DNA of 64,000 nucleotides, taken from Stenotrophomonas maltophilia. GTDB lineage: Bacteria; Pseudomonadota; Gammaproteobacteria; Xanthomonadales; Xanthomonadaceae. Location of the stretch: contig NZ_CP033877.1 in assembly GCF_006970445.1 (NCBI RefSeq), positions 3,728,750 through 3,792,749 on the forward strand, read 5' to 3'. The translations under genes and the position numbers were made by a program. Position 1 is the stretch's first letter. Every line of letters begins with the position of its first letter. Positions 19,084 to 27,546 of this stretch are shown piece by piece. Below the pieces are notes generated by a model, which did no database searches, had not been told where the DNA came from, and saw nothing but the letters and a program-made list of their open reading frames with translations.

Positions 19084-21726
19084 ATGTACTGGCTCAGCCG
19101 CCACCGGATGCTGTTGCTGACCATCCTGGTGATGGTCGGTGGCACCATGCTGTGCGCGGTCGCCGCTGGCCACTACGCCTGGCGGCGCGCGCTCGGCGAC
19201 GAAAGCAGCCAGGTGCAACGCCAGCTGCAGCTGTATGGCCAGGGCCTGCAACAGCGCATCGACCGCTTCGGTACCTTGCCGCAGGTGCTGGCGCTGGACC
19301 CGGATCTTCTGCACGCGCTGCGCGTGCCGCCCTCGCCCAGCGAACGGCAGCGGCTGAACCTCAAGCTGCAACGCGCCAATGAAGTCACCCGTGCCTCGAC
19401 CCTGACCCTGGTCGGCCACGACGGCGTGGCGGTGGCGGCCAGCAACTGGGACCAGCCGACCACCAACGTCGGCGAGAACTACAGCTACCGCCCCTACTAC
19501 CGCCAGGCGCTGGCGCAGGGCCGTGGCCGCTTCTACGGCATCGGCATGACCACCGGCGTGCCCGGCTATTACCTTTCACAGGCCATCGAAGAAGACGGAA
19601 AGCGGCTGGGTGTGGTGGTGATCAAGGTGGAGCTGTCCGCGCTGGAACAGGAATGGCTGAGCAGCCCCGACGTGGTGCTGGCCAGCGACGACCACGACGT
19701 GGTGTTCCTGGCCAACCGTGACAGCTGGCGCTACCGGCTGCTGCGCCCGCTGGGCACCGATGAACGCCGCGAGATGCTGGACGCCCGCCAGTACGCCGAC
19801 CGCACATTGCAACCGCTGCGCGCACGCACCGAAGACGTGCTGGCCGACGGCGGCCGCATGGTGCGCCTGCTGGATCCGGCACTGCCGCAGCCGATGCTGT
19901 GGCAGAGCCTGCCGCTGCCCGCCGAAGGCTGGAACCTGCACCTGCTGCACGACGCCAGTGCCGCCACCGCGGCCGGTCGCGCGGCGGCACTCACCGGCGG
20001 TGCCGCGTGGCTGGCACTGGGCTTCCTGGTGCTGTTCGTGCAGCAGCGCCGGCGCCTGGCCAAGCATCGCCTGCGCAGCCGCCGCGAGCTGGAGACGCTG
20101 CTCAAGCAGCATGCACAGGAACTGCGCACCGCACAGGATGGCCTGCTGCAGGCCGCCACCGATGCCGACAGCGGCCTCAGCCGCAGCCTCGAACACCTGC
20201 CCCAGGGCGTGGTGGTGATCGACCGCGAACTGCGCCTGGTCGCATGGAATTCGCGCTACCTGGAACTGTTCCGTTTCCCGCTGGACCTGGTGCGCGTGGG
20301 CCGGCCGATCGAGGAACTGTTCCGCTTCAACGCACGCCGTGGCCTGCTCGGTCCCGGCCCGGTGGACGAGGCCATCGAGCGCCGCCTGAACCACCTGCGC
20401 AGCGGCCGCCCGCACATGCGCGAGAGCGAAAAGGACGACGGCACGGTGCTGGAAATCCGTGGCAACCCCTTGCCCGATGGCGGCTTCGTTACCAGCTATG
20501 CCGACATCACCAGCTACAAGAACGCTGCGCGTGAACTGCGCTCGCTGGCCGATGCGCTGGAACACCGCATCGCCGAACGGACCCACGACCTGGACGAAGC
20601 ACGCCGCGAAGCCGAACAGGCCAACCGCTACAAGACCCGCTTCGTGGCCTCGGCGGTGCACGACCTGCTGCAACCGCTCAATGCGGCGCGCATGTTCGTC
20701 TCGGTGCTGCGCGGCAAGCTCAGCGACCCGGCGCAGCAGCAGACCAGCGACCACATCGACGCTGCACTGGCCGCGCAGGACGCGATCCTCAACAGCCTGC
20801 TGGATATTGCCCGGCTGGAATCGGGCAGCCTGCCGACCCGCGTGCAGGCATTCCGGCTGGGGCCGCTGCTGCAGACGCTGGCGCGTGAGTTCGGCATCGC
20901 CGCACAGTCGCGCGGGCTGGTGGTGGACTGGGTCGATACCGATGCGGTGGTGGTCAGCGATGAAGCGCTGCTGCGGCGCATCCTGCAGAACTTCCTGTCC
21001 AATGCACTGCGCTACAGCGAGCGCGGCCGCGTGCTGCTCGGCTGCCGTCGCCGCGAAGGCATGCTGTGGATCGAAGTGCACGATCAGGGCCCCGGCATTC
21101 CCGACGCGTTGCAGGGCGAGATCTTCGAGGAGTTCCGCCGCCTGCACGACGGGCAGCAGCGCGGCGCCGGCCTTGGCCTGGCCATTGTCGACCGCATCGG
21201 CCGCCTGCTGGGGCATCCGATCCGGCTGCGCTCGCAGCTGGGCCAGGGCAGCGTGTTCGCCGTAGGCGTGCCATTCGGTGAAGCCAGCGCGATTCCCGCC
21301 TCTGCACCCGCGCCGGTACTGGTGCAGGAACCGGCCGCGGACAATCCGCTGCGCGGGCGCCGGGTGTGGGTGATCGACGACGACCCGCACGTCTGCGCCG
21401 CCAGCCGCGCGCTGCTGGAGCGCTGGGGCTGCGAGGTGCTTCTGGCCGATGGCCCGCAGGCGGCGCTGCAGTTGGCCAGTGCAGCAACCGTGCCGGAGTT
21501 GGTGCTGCTGGATGTACGCATGGGCGATCACCACGGCCCGGTGCTGTATGAGACGTTGGCGGAGCTGTGGCAGGCACGCCCGCCAGTGGTGCTGGTCACC
21601 GCCGAACGCGATGCGGGATTGCGTGAGATGGCCGCCGAGCGTGGCTGGGGAATGATGGCCAAGCCAGTGAAGCCGCCGGCGCTGCGGGCGCTGATGAGTC
21701 AGTTGCTGGTCCGGCATCGCGGGTGA
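19084..21726 (+). CDS. Hybrid sensor kinase with DctB-like periplasmic sensor
   Basis: An 880-residue inner-membrane protein. TM1 is at residues 8-28, then a double-Cache-like sensor to about 295 that closely follows DctB (ASNWDQPTTNVGENYSYRPYY, GMTTGVPGYYLSQAI, DSWRYRLLRPL). TM2 is near 300-320. A coiled coil and PAS domain span about 325-480. The histidine box AVHDLLQPLNAAR has His526, a form found in hybrid kinases paired with LuxR-type regulators. HATPase follows (N box NFLSNALRYS), then a C-terminal receiver with Asp810. The output is not the NtrC-type DctD: the nearby NarL/LuxR-type regulator at 22288 is the likely partner. Confidence 0.9.
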   Translation: MYWLSRHRMLLLTILVMVGGTMLCAVAAGHYAWRRALGDESSQVQRQLQLYGQGLQQRIDRFGTLPQVLALDPDLLHALRVPPSPSERQRLNLKLQRANEVTRASTLTLVGHDGVAVAASNWDQPTTNVGENYSYRPYYRQALAQGRGRFYGIGMTTGVPGYYLSQAIEEDGKRLGVVVIKVELSALEQEWLSSPDVVLASDDHDVVFLANRDSWRYRLLRPLGTDERREMLDARQYADRTLQPLRARTEDVLADGGRMVRLLDPALPQPMLWQSLPLPAEGWNLHLLHDASAATAAGRAAALTGGAAWLALGFLVLFVQQRRRLAKHRLRSRRELETLLKQHAQELRTAQDGLLQAATDADSGLSRSLEHLPQGVVVIDRELRLVAWNSRYLELFRFPLDLVRVGRPIEELFRFNARRGLLGPGPVDEAIERRLNHLRSGRPHMRESEKDDGTVLEIRGNPLPDGGFVTSYADITSYKNAARELRSLADALEHRIAERTHDLDEARREAEQANRYKTRFVASAVHDLLQPLNAARMFVSVLRGKLSDPAQQQTSDHIDAALAAQDAILNSLLDIARLESGSLPTRVQAFRLGPLLQTLAREFGIAAQSRGLVVDWVDTDAVVVSDEALLRRILQNFLSNALRYSERGRVLLGCRRREGMLWIEVHDQGPGIPDALQGEIFEEFRRLHDGQQRGAGLGLAIVDRIGRLLGHPIRLRSQLGQGSVFAVGVPFGEASAIPASAPAPVLVQEPAADNPLRGRRVWVIDDDPHVCAASRALLERWGCEVLLADGPQAALQLASAATVPELVLLDVRMGDHHGPVLYETLAELWQARPPVVLVTAERDAGLREMAAERGWGMMAKPVKPPALRALMSQLLVRHRG

Positions 21727-21796
21727 TTCCAGCCAACGGCACAGCCCCTCCTGTGGGTGGTGTCTGGTTGCTCGTGAAAAGCAAAAGCCGTGGGTG

Positions 21797-21900
21797 GGCC
21801 GGTCGGGTTGGGTGCGCGGGGGACGCCGTGAATCCATCCCTGGAGGCTTGGCAGCCGCATCCATGCGGCTGACACCCCCGCGAACCCAACCCGACCGGCC
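21797..21900 (-). repeat. Long hairpin element A
   Basis: Arms 21797-21822 and 21875-21900 are complementary over 26 positions with one mismatch. The 52-nt loop contains, on the minus strand, the small palindrome GCCGCATGGATGCGGC followed by AAGCCTCCAGGGATGG and ACGGCGT. The strand given is that on which the core reads in the same sense as in copies B and D. Confidence 0.85.
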
Positions 21901-21979
21901 TCTGACAGATTTCGGTGGCCTGCCACCCACGGAGAAGAAAAAGAAGATCAAAAGCGGATCGCGCGCTGCGCTTGCTCGT

Positions 21980-22047
21980 GTAAAGCCGAGCCCATGCTCG
22001 GCTTCGCGGACCGGCCGCAAAGCAGCCGAGCGTGGGCTCGGCTCTAC
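21980..22047. repeat. SMAG-type dimer at the centre of module 1
   Basis: Left unit AAGCCGAGCCCATGCTCGGC preceded by GTA, right unit AGCCGAGCGTGGGCTCGGCT ending CTAC, inverted to each other about 25 bp apart. Confidence 0.8.
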
Positions 22048-22050
22048 AAA

Positions 22051-22072
22051 AGGCAGCCTGCCAGGCTGCCTT
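22051..22072 (+). terminator. Terminator-like hairpin in module 1
   Basis: Stem GGCAGCC / GGCTGCC with a 5-nt loop, preceded by AAAA and followed by TTTGCTTTT. It could stop transcription from both convergent genes. Confidence 0.7.
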
Positions 22073-22126
22073 TGCTTTTGATCTTCTTTTCTCTTCCGTG
22101 GATGGATGCGCACGGAACCTGTCCGT

Positions 22127-22230
22127 GGCCGGGCAGGTGGGCTGCGCAGGGGCGTGAGCCGCATGGATGCGGCGACCGAGCTTACATGGACGTACTTGCA
22201 GCGGCCCCTGCGCAGTCCACCTGCCCGGCC
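22127..22230 (+). repeat. Long hairpin element B
   Basis: Arms 22127-22153 and 22204-22230 (27 nt) pair with one mismatch (G-A). The 50-nt loop reads GCCGCATGGATGCGGC, then CCGAGCTTACATGGACG and TACTTGCAGCG. The arm sequence differs from those of copies A, C and D, although all are GC-rich with a GGnnGG rhythm. Confidence 0.85.
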
Positions 22231-22287
22231 TCACTCATGAACTACTCTACGTGTCCACCCACGAGGGGCTGCGCCGTTGGCTGGAAA

Positions 22288-22938
22288 CTACAACCCGATG
22301 CCCGCGTCGCCCTCAGGCTCCAGCGCCTTCACCAGCACCGCCGCCTGCGTTCGGCTATGGCACTCGAGTTTTTTCAGGATGGCGGTGACATGCACCTTCA
22401 CCGTGTTCTCGGCCAACCCCAGCGTATAAGCAATCTGCTTGTTGAGCAGGCCATCGGCCAGGCACAGCAGCACGCGGAACTGCTGCGGGGTCAGTTGGGC
22501 CAGGCGGCTGGCCAGCAGCGCGTCGGCCTCCGAACGCTCGGCGGCCATCGCCGGGAACCACAGGCCACCATCGAGCACCGCCTGCACGGCCTCGCCGATG
22601 GTCTCGGCCGGGGCCGACTTCGGGATGAAACCGGCCGCGCCGAACTGCTGCGCGCGGCGGATCACCCGCGGGTGGTCGTTGGACGAGAGGATCACCACCG
22701 GGATGTCCGGATGCGAGCCACGCACGTGCAGCAGCGCGGAAAAACCGTGCGCACCAGGCATCGTCAGGTCGAGCAGCACCAGGTCCACATCCGGGTGCGC
22801 GTCGAGGGCTTCGGCCAGCGCATCGGCGCTGGCGACCTCGCGCACCTGCGCCAGCGGCAGGCTCTGCCGCAAGGACTGCACCACCGCCGAGCGCAGCAGC
22901 GGATGGTCATCGGCGATCAGGATGGTGTATTCGCTCAT
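22288..22938 (-). CDS. NarL/LuxR-type response regulator
   Basis: A 216-residue regulator. The receiver domain carries acidic Asp10-Asp11, phospho-acceptor Asp57 (LVLLDLTMPG) and Lys in PKSAP. The C-terminal LuxR helix-turn-helix is LTPQQFRVLLCLADGLLNKQIAYTLGLAENTVKVHV. It ends opposite the hybrid kinase gene and is its likely partner. It also lies 28 bp after the solute-binding protein gene on the same strand, so it may be transcribed with the tctD-tctE cluster, linking the C4 and tricarboxylate systems. Confidence 0.9.
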   Translation of the reverse strand: MSEYTILIADDHPLLRSAVVQSLRQSLPLAQVREVASADALAEALDAHPDVDLVLLDLTMPGAHGFSALLHVRGSHPDIPVVILSSNDHPRVIRRAQQFGAAGFIPKSAPAETIGEAVQAVLDGGLWFPAMAAERSEADALLASRLAQLTPQQFRVLLCLADGLLNKQIAYTLGLAENTVKVHVTAILKKLECHSRTQAAVLVKALEPEGDAGIGL

Positions 22939-22966
22939 GCCGCCATTGTACGGGCAGGCCGGAGCC

Positions 22967-24022
22967 TCAGCGCCCCGCCGGCTCGACGCTGCTGCGCCAG
23001 GCGTCGAGGAACTGGCGGCGCTTGAGCGCGTCCAGGTACACCAGCAGACCCGGGCCGAGCTGGATCGGACGCCGGCTGCGGCCGGGCGCATCGTCGCCAC
23101 GTGCGTTGCCGGTCACGATCGGCATCAGCCGCGCCTCACGCGACAGCACCTGCTGGCCACGCGGCGACAGCAGGTAATCGAGGAAGCGCCGCGCTTCTTC
23201 CGGGTGTGGGCCGGTGCGGGGGATCACCGCGGTGCGCAGCACCACCAGCGTGTAGTCCTCGGGCTCGACGATGGCCAGTGGCGCGCCGGCATCGACACGT
23301 GCCTGCGCATAGGAGCCGAGCACGTTGTAGACCAGCGACAACTCGCCGCTGGCCACCTTGTCCAGCAGCACGCCGGTGCGCTCTTCGCGCACCACGTCGT
23401 TGTCGCCGAGCGCCCCCAGCAGCGCGCCGGCAATGCTGCCGCGCTGCGCATCCTGGGTTGCCAGCAGGTAGCCGACACTGCTGCGCTCAATGTCATAGGT
23501 GCCCACCTTTCCGCGTAGCGGTGCACCTTCAGCACGCAGCCGGTCGAGCAGCTGGCGGCGCGTGTGCGGCACCTTTGCCGAAGGCATCGCACGGGTGTTG
23601 TAGACCATCACCACCGGCTCATAGCTGATGCCGAACGCCTCGTTGCGCCACTGTGCCCAGGCCGGCAACGCAGCGGTCTGCGCCGAACGGTGCGGCAGCG
23701 CATGGCCATCGTTGACCAGCTTGGTCTGCAGGTCCATGCCACTGGAGATCAGCAGGTCCGGCGATGCCGGCCCGACGCGGTCGTGCAGGTACCGCGCGTA
23801 CAGGTCCTGGGTGATGATGTCCTCGTACACCACCTCAGTGCCCGGGTGCATGCGCTGGTAGTCGGCGATGACCACCGCGAACACTTCGATGTCGGTGGTG
23901 CCGTGGATGCGCAGCTGCTCGGTGGCGGCTCCCTGCGCAGGGAAACGGCGCACATCGCCCGGTGCGGCCAGCACCGGCAGGGCCAGCAGCAGGGCAACGG
24001 CCGTGGCGAACAGGCGGATCAT
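22967..24022 (-). CDS. Periplasmic solute-binding protein (type 2, AfuA/FbpA-like)
   Basis: A 351-residue exported binding protein with signal peptide MIRLFATAVALLLALPVLAA. The central part has the extracellular solute-binding fold (YEDIITQDLYARYL, DLLISSGMDLQTKLV, FGISYEPVVMVYNTRAM, ending SPRGQQVLSREARLMPI). Its ATG overlaps the kinase stop (ATGA), so it is translated with the sensor. No ABC permease or ATPase is encoded nearby. A role as ligand-presenting partner of the TctE-like kinase, rather than transport, is therefore plausible. Confidence 0.85.
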   Translation of the reverse strand: MIRLFATAVALLLALPVLAAPGDVRRFPAQGAATEQLRIHGTTDIEVFAVVIADYQRMHPGTEVVYEDIITQDLYARYLHDRVGPASPDLLISSGMDLQTKLVNDGHALPHRSAQTAALPAWAQWRNEAFGISYEPVVMVYNTRAMPSAKVPHTRRQLLDRLRAEGAPLRGKVGTYDIERSSVGYLLATQDAQRGSIAGALLGALGDNDVVREERTGVLLDKVASGELSLVYNVLGSYAQARVDAGAPLAIVEPEDYTLVVLRTAVIPRTGPHPEEARRFLDYLLSPRGQQVLSREARLMPIVTGNARGDDAPGRSRRPIQLGPGLLVYLDALKRRQFLDAWRSSVEPAGR

Positions 24023-25422
24023 GAACTGCTCCGTGGCAGGCGGATGGTGGCGATCAGCCCGCCCTGCGGGCGGTTGCTGAGGTCGATGCGGCCGCCATGG
24101 CTGTCGACCACGCGCTTGACGATGGCCAGGCCCAGCCCGGCACCGCCGGATGGCGCGCCTTCGCCACGCGCGAAACGTTCGAATACGCGCTCGGCATCGG
24201 CGGCCGCGATGCCGGCGCCATGGTCGGCGATGGTCAGCACGGCCTGCCCGCCTTCCACGGTCAGGGCGATCTGCAACGGGCCGTCGCCGCCATACTTCAA
24301 TGCGTTGTCGACCAGATTCTTGATCGCCTCGCGCAGCAGCAGTGCATCGCCGTGCACCTGCACAGGTTCGGCGGTCATCGCCAGCTGCACGCGCGGCGCC
24401 GGGCCGGCCTGCGGCAGCGCTTCATGCAGGGCCTGGTGCACGGTCTCGGCCAGGTCCACCGCCGCAAAGCGCTGCAGGTGCGAACGATGGATCACGCTGG
24501 CATCGCTGAGCAGCTGGTTGAGCAGCCGGCTCATGTGGGTGGCGTTACGCTCGATCGCCTGCAGGCTGCGTCGCATGTCCTCCGGGTCGTCGTCGTCCAG
24601 CGCCAACTGCGCCTGTGCACGCAATGCCGCCAACGGCGTACGCATCTGGTGTGCGGCCTCGGCCATGAACGCGCGCAGTGTCTCGTTGCTGCTGGACAGG
24701 CGTTCCATGAAGCGATTCAACGCGGCCACCATCTGGTCCATCTCACGCGGCACGCGGGCATCCAGCGGCTTCAGGTCGGACGGTTCCCGTCGCGACAGCT
24801 CGCGCTCCACCCGCACCAGCGGCCGGAATGCGCGATGCACGCCGAACGCCACCAGCGCCAGCAGCAGCCCGGACAACACACCGATCGCCAACAGCGCGCG
24901 ATTGACCATGTCCTGCGCGACGGCTTCCCGTGCACGCCGGGTCTGGCCAACCTGGACCTGTACCTCGCCCTGCGCCGAGGCGGCGGCGAAGCTGCGGCCG
25001 ACCACCACGAAGCGCACGGTCTCGCCGCTGTAGGGGGCGTCGAACAACTGCGGCTGCGTGCCGGGCCGGCGCGGCGGTGCCGGCAGGTCGCCGTAGCCGG
25101 TGATCAGGTTGCCTCGGTTGTCGGCCACCCGGTAGAACACGCGGTCTTCCGGCGCCATCGCCAGCAGGTCCAGCGCCGCATACGGCAGATCGACCTGCCA
25201 CTGGCCATCGACCAGGGCCACCGAATCGGCAATGGACAGCGCCGAGGACACCAGCAGGTGATCGTAGGATCGGTTGGCGGCGCGCTGGCCATAATCGCGC
25301 GCGGCAAACAGCAGGGCCACTGCGAACACCGCCAGCAGCACGCCGAGGTAGAGCAGCAGCGTGCGCCGCAGCGAACCCGGGGCGGCAGTGGCAGCGCGCG
25401 CGTCAGCCATCGGCGTCGGCAT
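24019..25422 (-). CDS. TctE-like sensor histidine kinase
   Basis: A 467-residue inner-membrane kinase. TM1 is at about 21-41, then a short periplasmic 2CSK-type N-terminal domain (residues 42-175, with ALSIADSVALVDGQWQVDLPYAAL typical of TctE), TM2 at about 178-195 and a HAMP-like linker. The phospho-acceptor is His258 (AEAAHQMRTPLAALRAQ), followed by HATPase motifs (IKNLVDNALKYG, ADHGAGI, GAGLGLAIV). It overlaps the regulator gene by 20 bp and the binding-protein gene by 4 bp. The likely signal is a tricarboxylate such as citrate. Confidence 0.9.
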   Translation of the reverse strand: MPTPMADARAATAAPGSLRRTLLLYLGVLLAVFAVALLFAARDYGQRAANRSYDHLLVSSALSIADSVALVDGQWQVDLPYAALDLLAMAPEDRVFYRVADNRGNLITGYGDLPAPPRRPGTQPQLFDAPYSGETVRFVVVGRSFAAASAQGEVQVQVGQTRRAREAVAQDMVNRALLAIGVLSGLLLALVAFGVHRAFRPLVRVERELSRREPSDLKPLDARVPREMDQMVAALNRFMERLSSSNETLRAFMAEAAHQMRTPLAALRAQAQLALDDDDPEDMRRSLQAIERNATHMSRLLNQLLSDASVIHRSHLQRFAAVDLAETVHQALHEALPQAGPAPRVQLAMTAEPVQVHGDALLLREAIKNLVDNALKYGGDGPLQIALTVEGGQAVLTIADHGAGIAAADAERVFERFARGEGAPSGGAGLGLAIVKRVVDSHGGRIDLSNRPQGGLIATIRLPRSSS

Positions 25423-26092
25423 GGGTATCGCTGGCTTCCAACAGGTAGCCGACGCCGCGCACCGTGGTGATGCGCAGCGGCGCGCCGGCCAGCTTCTTTC
25501 TCAGGCGGCCAACGTACAACTCGATGGCATTCGGGCCCGCTTCGTCATCGAAGCCGAACAGGCCGTTGCCGATCTCGTCCTTGCCGACCACCTGGCCGAG
25601 ACGGCCGACCAGGATCTCCAGCAGGCGGTACTCGCGGTTGGGCAGTTCGATCGGTTCGCCGTCGAGGCTGACCCGGTGCGCAGCGTTGTCGAACTGGAAG
25701 CCGCCGATCTGCACCACTTCGCTGGCCTGGCCTCGCGCACGCCGCAGCAGCACGCGGCAGCGCGCTTCGAACTCGCGGAAATCGAACGGCTTGCCCAGAT
25801 AGTCGTCGGCCCCCACATCCAGCGCCTGCACGCGATCTTCGATGCCATCACGCGCGGTCAACATCAACACTGGCGTGCTGTCACCGCGCTCGCGCATGCC
25901 AGCCAGCACGCGCAGGCCATCGAGCTTGGGCAGGCCGATATCCAGCACCACCAGGTCGAAGCTCTGGTAACGCAGCACGCTGGCGGCGGCCAGTCCATCG
26001 GCCTGCCAGTCCACGGCGTGCCCGCTGCGGCGCATCCGGCGGATGATCGCATCGGCCAGATCCGGATTGTCTTCGACCAGCAGCAGGCGCAT
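25403..26092 (-). CDS. TctD-like OmpR-family response regulator
   Basis: A 229-residue regulator: receiver (acidic ED at residues 7-8, phospho-acceptor Asp51 in LVVLDIGLPKLDGL, Lys in GKPFDFREFEAR) plus winged-helix DNA-binding domain (ELYVGRLRKKLAGAPLRITTVRGVGYLLE). The ATG at 26092 is preferred; upstream residues in frame are not receiver-like. It diverges from the porin-CitMHS operon, which it probably controls, as TctD does for citrate uptake in enterobacteria and pseudomonads. Confidence 0.91.
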   Translation of the reverse strand: MRLLLVEDNPDLADAIIRRMRRSGHAVDWQADGLAAASVLRYQSFDLVVLDIGLPKLDGLRVLAGMRERGDSTPVLMLTARDGIEDRVQALDVGADDYLGKPFDFREFEARCRVLLRRARGQASEVVQIGGFQFDNAAHRVSLDGEPIELPNREYRLLEILVGRLGQVVGKDEIGNGLFGFDDEAGPNAIELYVGRLRKKLAGAPLRITTVRGVGYLLEASDTHADADG

Positions 26093-26298
26093 GGGCACAC
26101 GGGCGGGAGGGGAACCGAATGCTACCGCATGCTGCCTCCGCGCTCGCCGGGCATGGCATGGCGAGCGCAGCGGCCCGCTTTTCGCTGCACCGCACAATCC
26201 GTTGACAGGACGATGACAGCTTGCCCGACCCAGACTGCGGCCGCGCACCGTCCGGTGCCCACGATTGCCGCGCGCCTGGCGCGCACCTGGGAGGGTTT

Positions 26299-27474
26299 GT
26301 GGAATTCACGTTTGCCTGGCGGCGTCCTGCCGCCATGATGGCGCTGGCCGCCCTGTCGGCGCCGGCCTTTGCCGCTGAAGACGACCGTCCGGTCACCGCC
26401 ACCCTCGGTGGCCGCCTGCACCTGGACTTCGCCACCTTCGACAACGACAACCGCGGCACCCCGAACAAGGACGACACCGAGATCCGCCGTGCCTGGCTGG
26501 ACGTGTCGGGCAAGTTCTTCGTGGTCGACTACAAGCTGGAGGCCGACTTCTCCGGCGACCGCGTCGAGGCCAAGGACGTCTACCTGGCACGCAGCTTCGG
26601 CAAGGCCGGCAAGCTGACCGTGGGCCAGTTCAAGCAGTACTTCTCGCTGGATGACCGCACCAGCTCCAACTACGGCAGCTTCCTGGAGCGCGGCAACGCC
26701 GGCACCACGCTGGCGCCGCTGTACCGCCTGGGTGCGTCCTGGCAGGCCAACCCGGGTGACTTCACCTGGGCGGCCAGCCTCTACAGCCTGGAGAGCATCG
26801 ACGCGTGGCAGGTGAAGGGCCGCGCGGCGGGTGGTCGCGTCACCTGGGCGCCCTCGCCCAGCGACGGTGACGTGCTGCACCTGGGCCTGTCGCTGGCCCG
26901 CGAGGCCTACGACAACCCCGGCGCCAATGGCACCCCCGGCCTGAAGATCCGACCACGCCCGGCCGGCCACCTGTCCGACGAAAGCCGCCTGACCCTGGTC
27001 GACTTCTCCGCCGGCCGCGATACCGACGTCAACAAGTGGTCGCTGGAATACGCGCAGGTGCGCGGCCCGCTGTCGTGGCAGGGCGAGTTCAGTGGCGCCA
27101 CCTTCGATGACGGCGCCCAGCGCGGCGACGTGATGGCCGCCTACGGCATGCTCAGCTGGTTCGTCACCGGCGAAAGCCGCGCCTATGACCGCAAGACCGG
27201 CCGCTTCGCGCGGGTGAAGGACATCCGCCACAAGGCCGGTGCCTTCGAAGTGGCGCTGCGCTACGACCAGATGTGGGGCGCGCAGCACCTTGATGGCGCT
27301 CCGGACCTGCGCCGCGGTAGCACCGAAGCGTGGACGCTGGGTGGCAACTGGTACCTGCGCGACAACCTGCGCTTCATGCTCAACGTGATCGAAAGCCGCA
27401 ACCGCGACCGCCTGGCCGGGGTCACGGTGGACCGCACGCGCGCGGTCACCGGACGCCTGCAGTACGACTTCTAA
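26299..27474 (+). CDS. OprO/OprP-type porin (citrate block)
   Basis: A beta-barrel porin of about 390 residues, paralogous to the one at 17848. Features are signal peptide residues ending APAFA-AEDDRP, the OprP-like segment LTVGQFKQYFSLDDRTSS, and a C-terminal aromatic ending (QYDF). The start is uncertain: GTG at 26299 gives a good signal peptide (MEFTFAWRRPAAMM...) but its GGAGGG is only 3 nt away; ATG at 26335 gives a very short leader. It is divergent from tctD and 72 bp upstream of the CitMHS gene. Confidence 0.82.
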   Translation: MEFTFAWRRPAAMMALAALSAPAFAAEDDRPVTATLGGRLHLDFATFDNDNRGTPNKDDTEIRRAWLDVSGKFFVVDYKLEADFSGDRVEAKDVYLARSFGKAGKLTVGQFKQYFSLDDRTSSNYGSFLERGNAGTTLAPLYRLGASWQANPGDFTWAASLYSLESIDAWQVKGRAAGGRVTWAPSPSDGDVLHLGLSLAREAYDNPGANGTPGLKIRPRPAGHLSDESRLTLVDFSAGRDTDVNKWSLEYAQVRGPLSWQGEFSGATFDDGAQRGDVMAAYGMLSWFVTGESRAYDRKTGRFARVKDIRHKAGAFEVALRYDQMWGAQHLDGAPDLRRGSTEAWTLGGNWYLRDNLRFMLNVIESRNRDRLAGVTVDRTRAVTGRLQYDF

Positions 27475-27546
27475 GCCCCACATCCCGGGCACGTCGCCCG
27501 GGCCCCTTCCACTCCCCCACATCCTGTTTTTGCAAGGAGTCCGCAG

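Larger units (their letters stand above)
21727..22287. repeat. Composite palindromic module 1 (between convergent genes)
   Basis: 561 bp with no convincing gene. In order: long hairpin A (21797-21900) with outer clamp 21788-21797 / 21923-21932; an A/G-rich tract AAGAAGATCAAAAGC; a SMAG dimer (21980-22047); a terminator hairpin; the reverse-complement tract GCTTTTGATCTTC (22073-22085); and long hairpin B (22127-22230) in opposite orientation to A. The whole is thus roughly mirror-symmetric. It sits between the hybrid kinase and the LuxR-type regulator, which converge. Confidence 0.8.

Noticed and set aside
21727..22287. Composite module as remains of an insertion sequence
   Set aside because: No transposase fragment in any frame and no target duplication that I can see; only nested palindromes.
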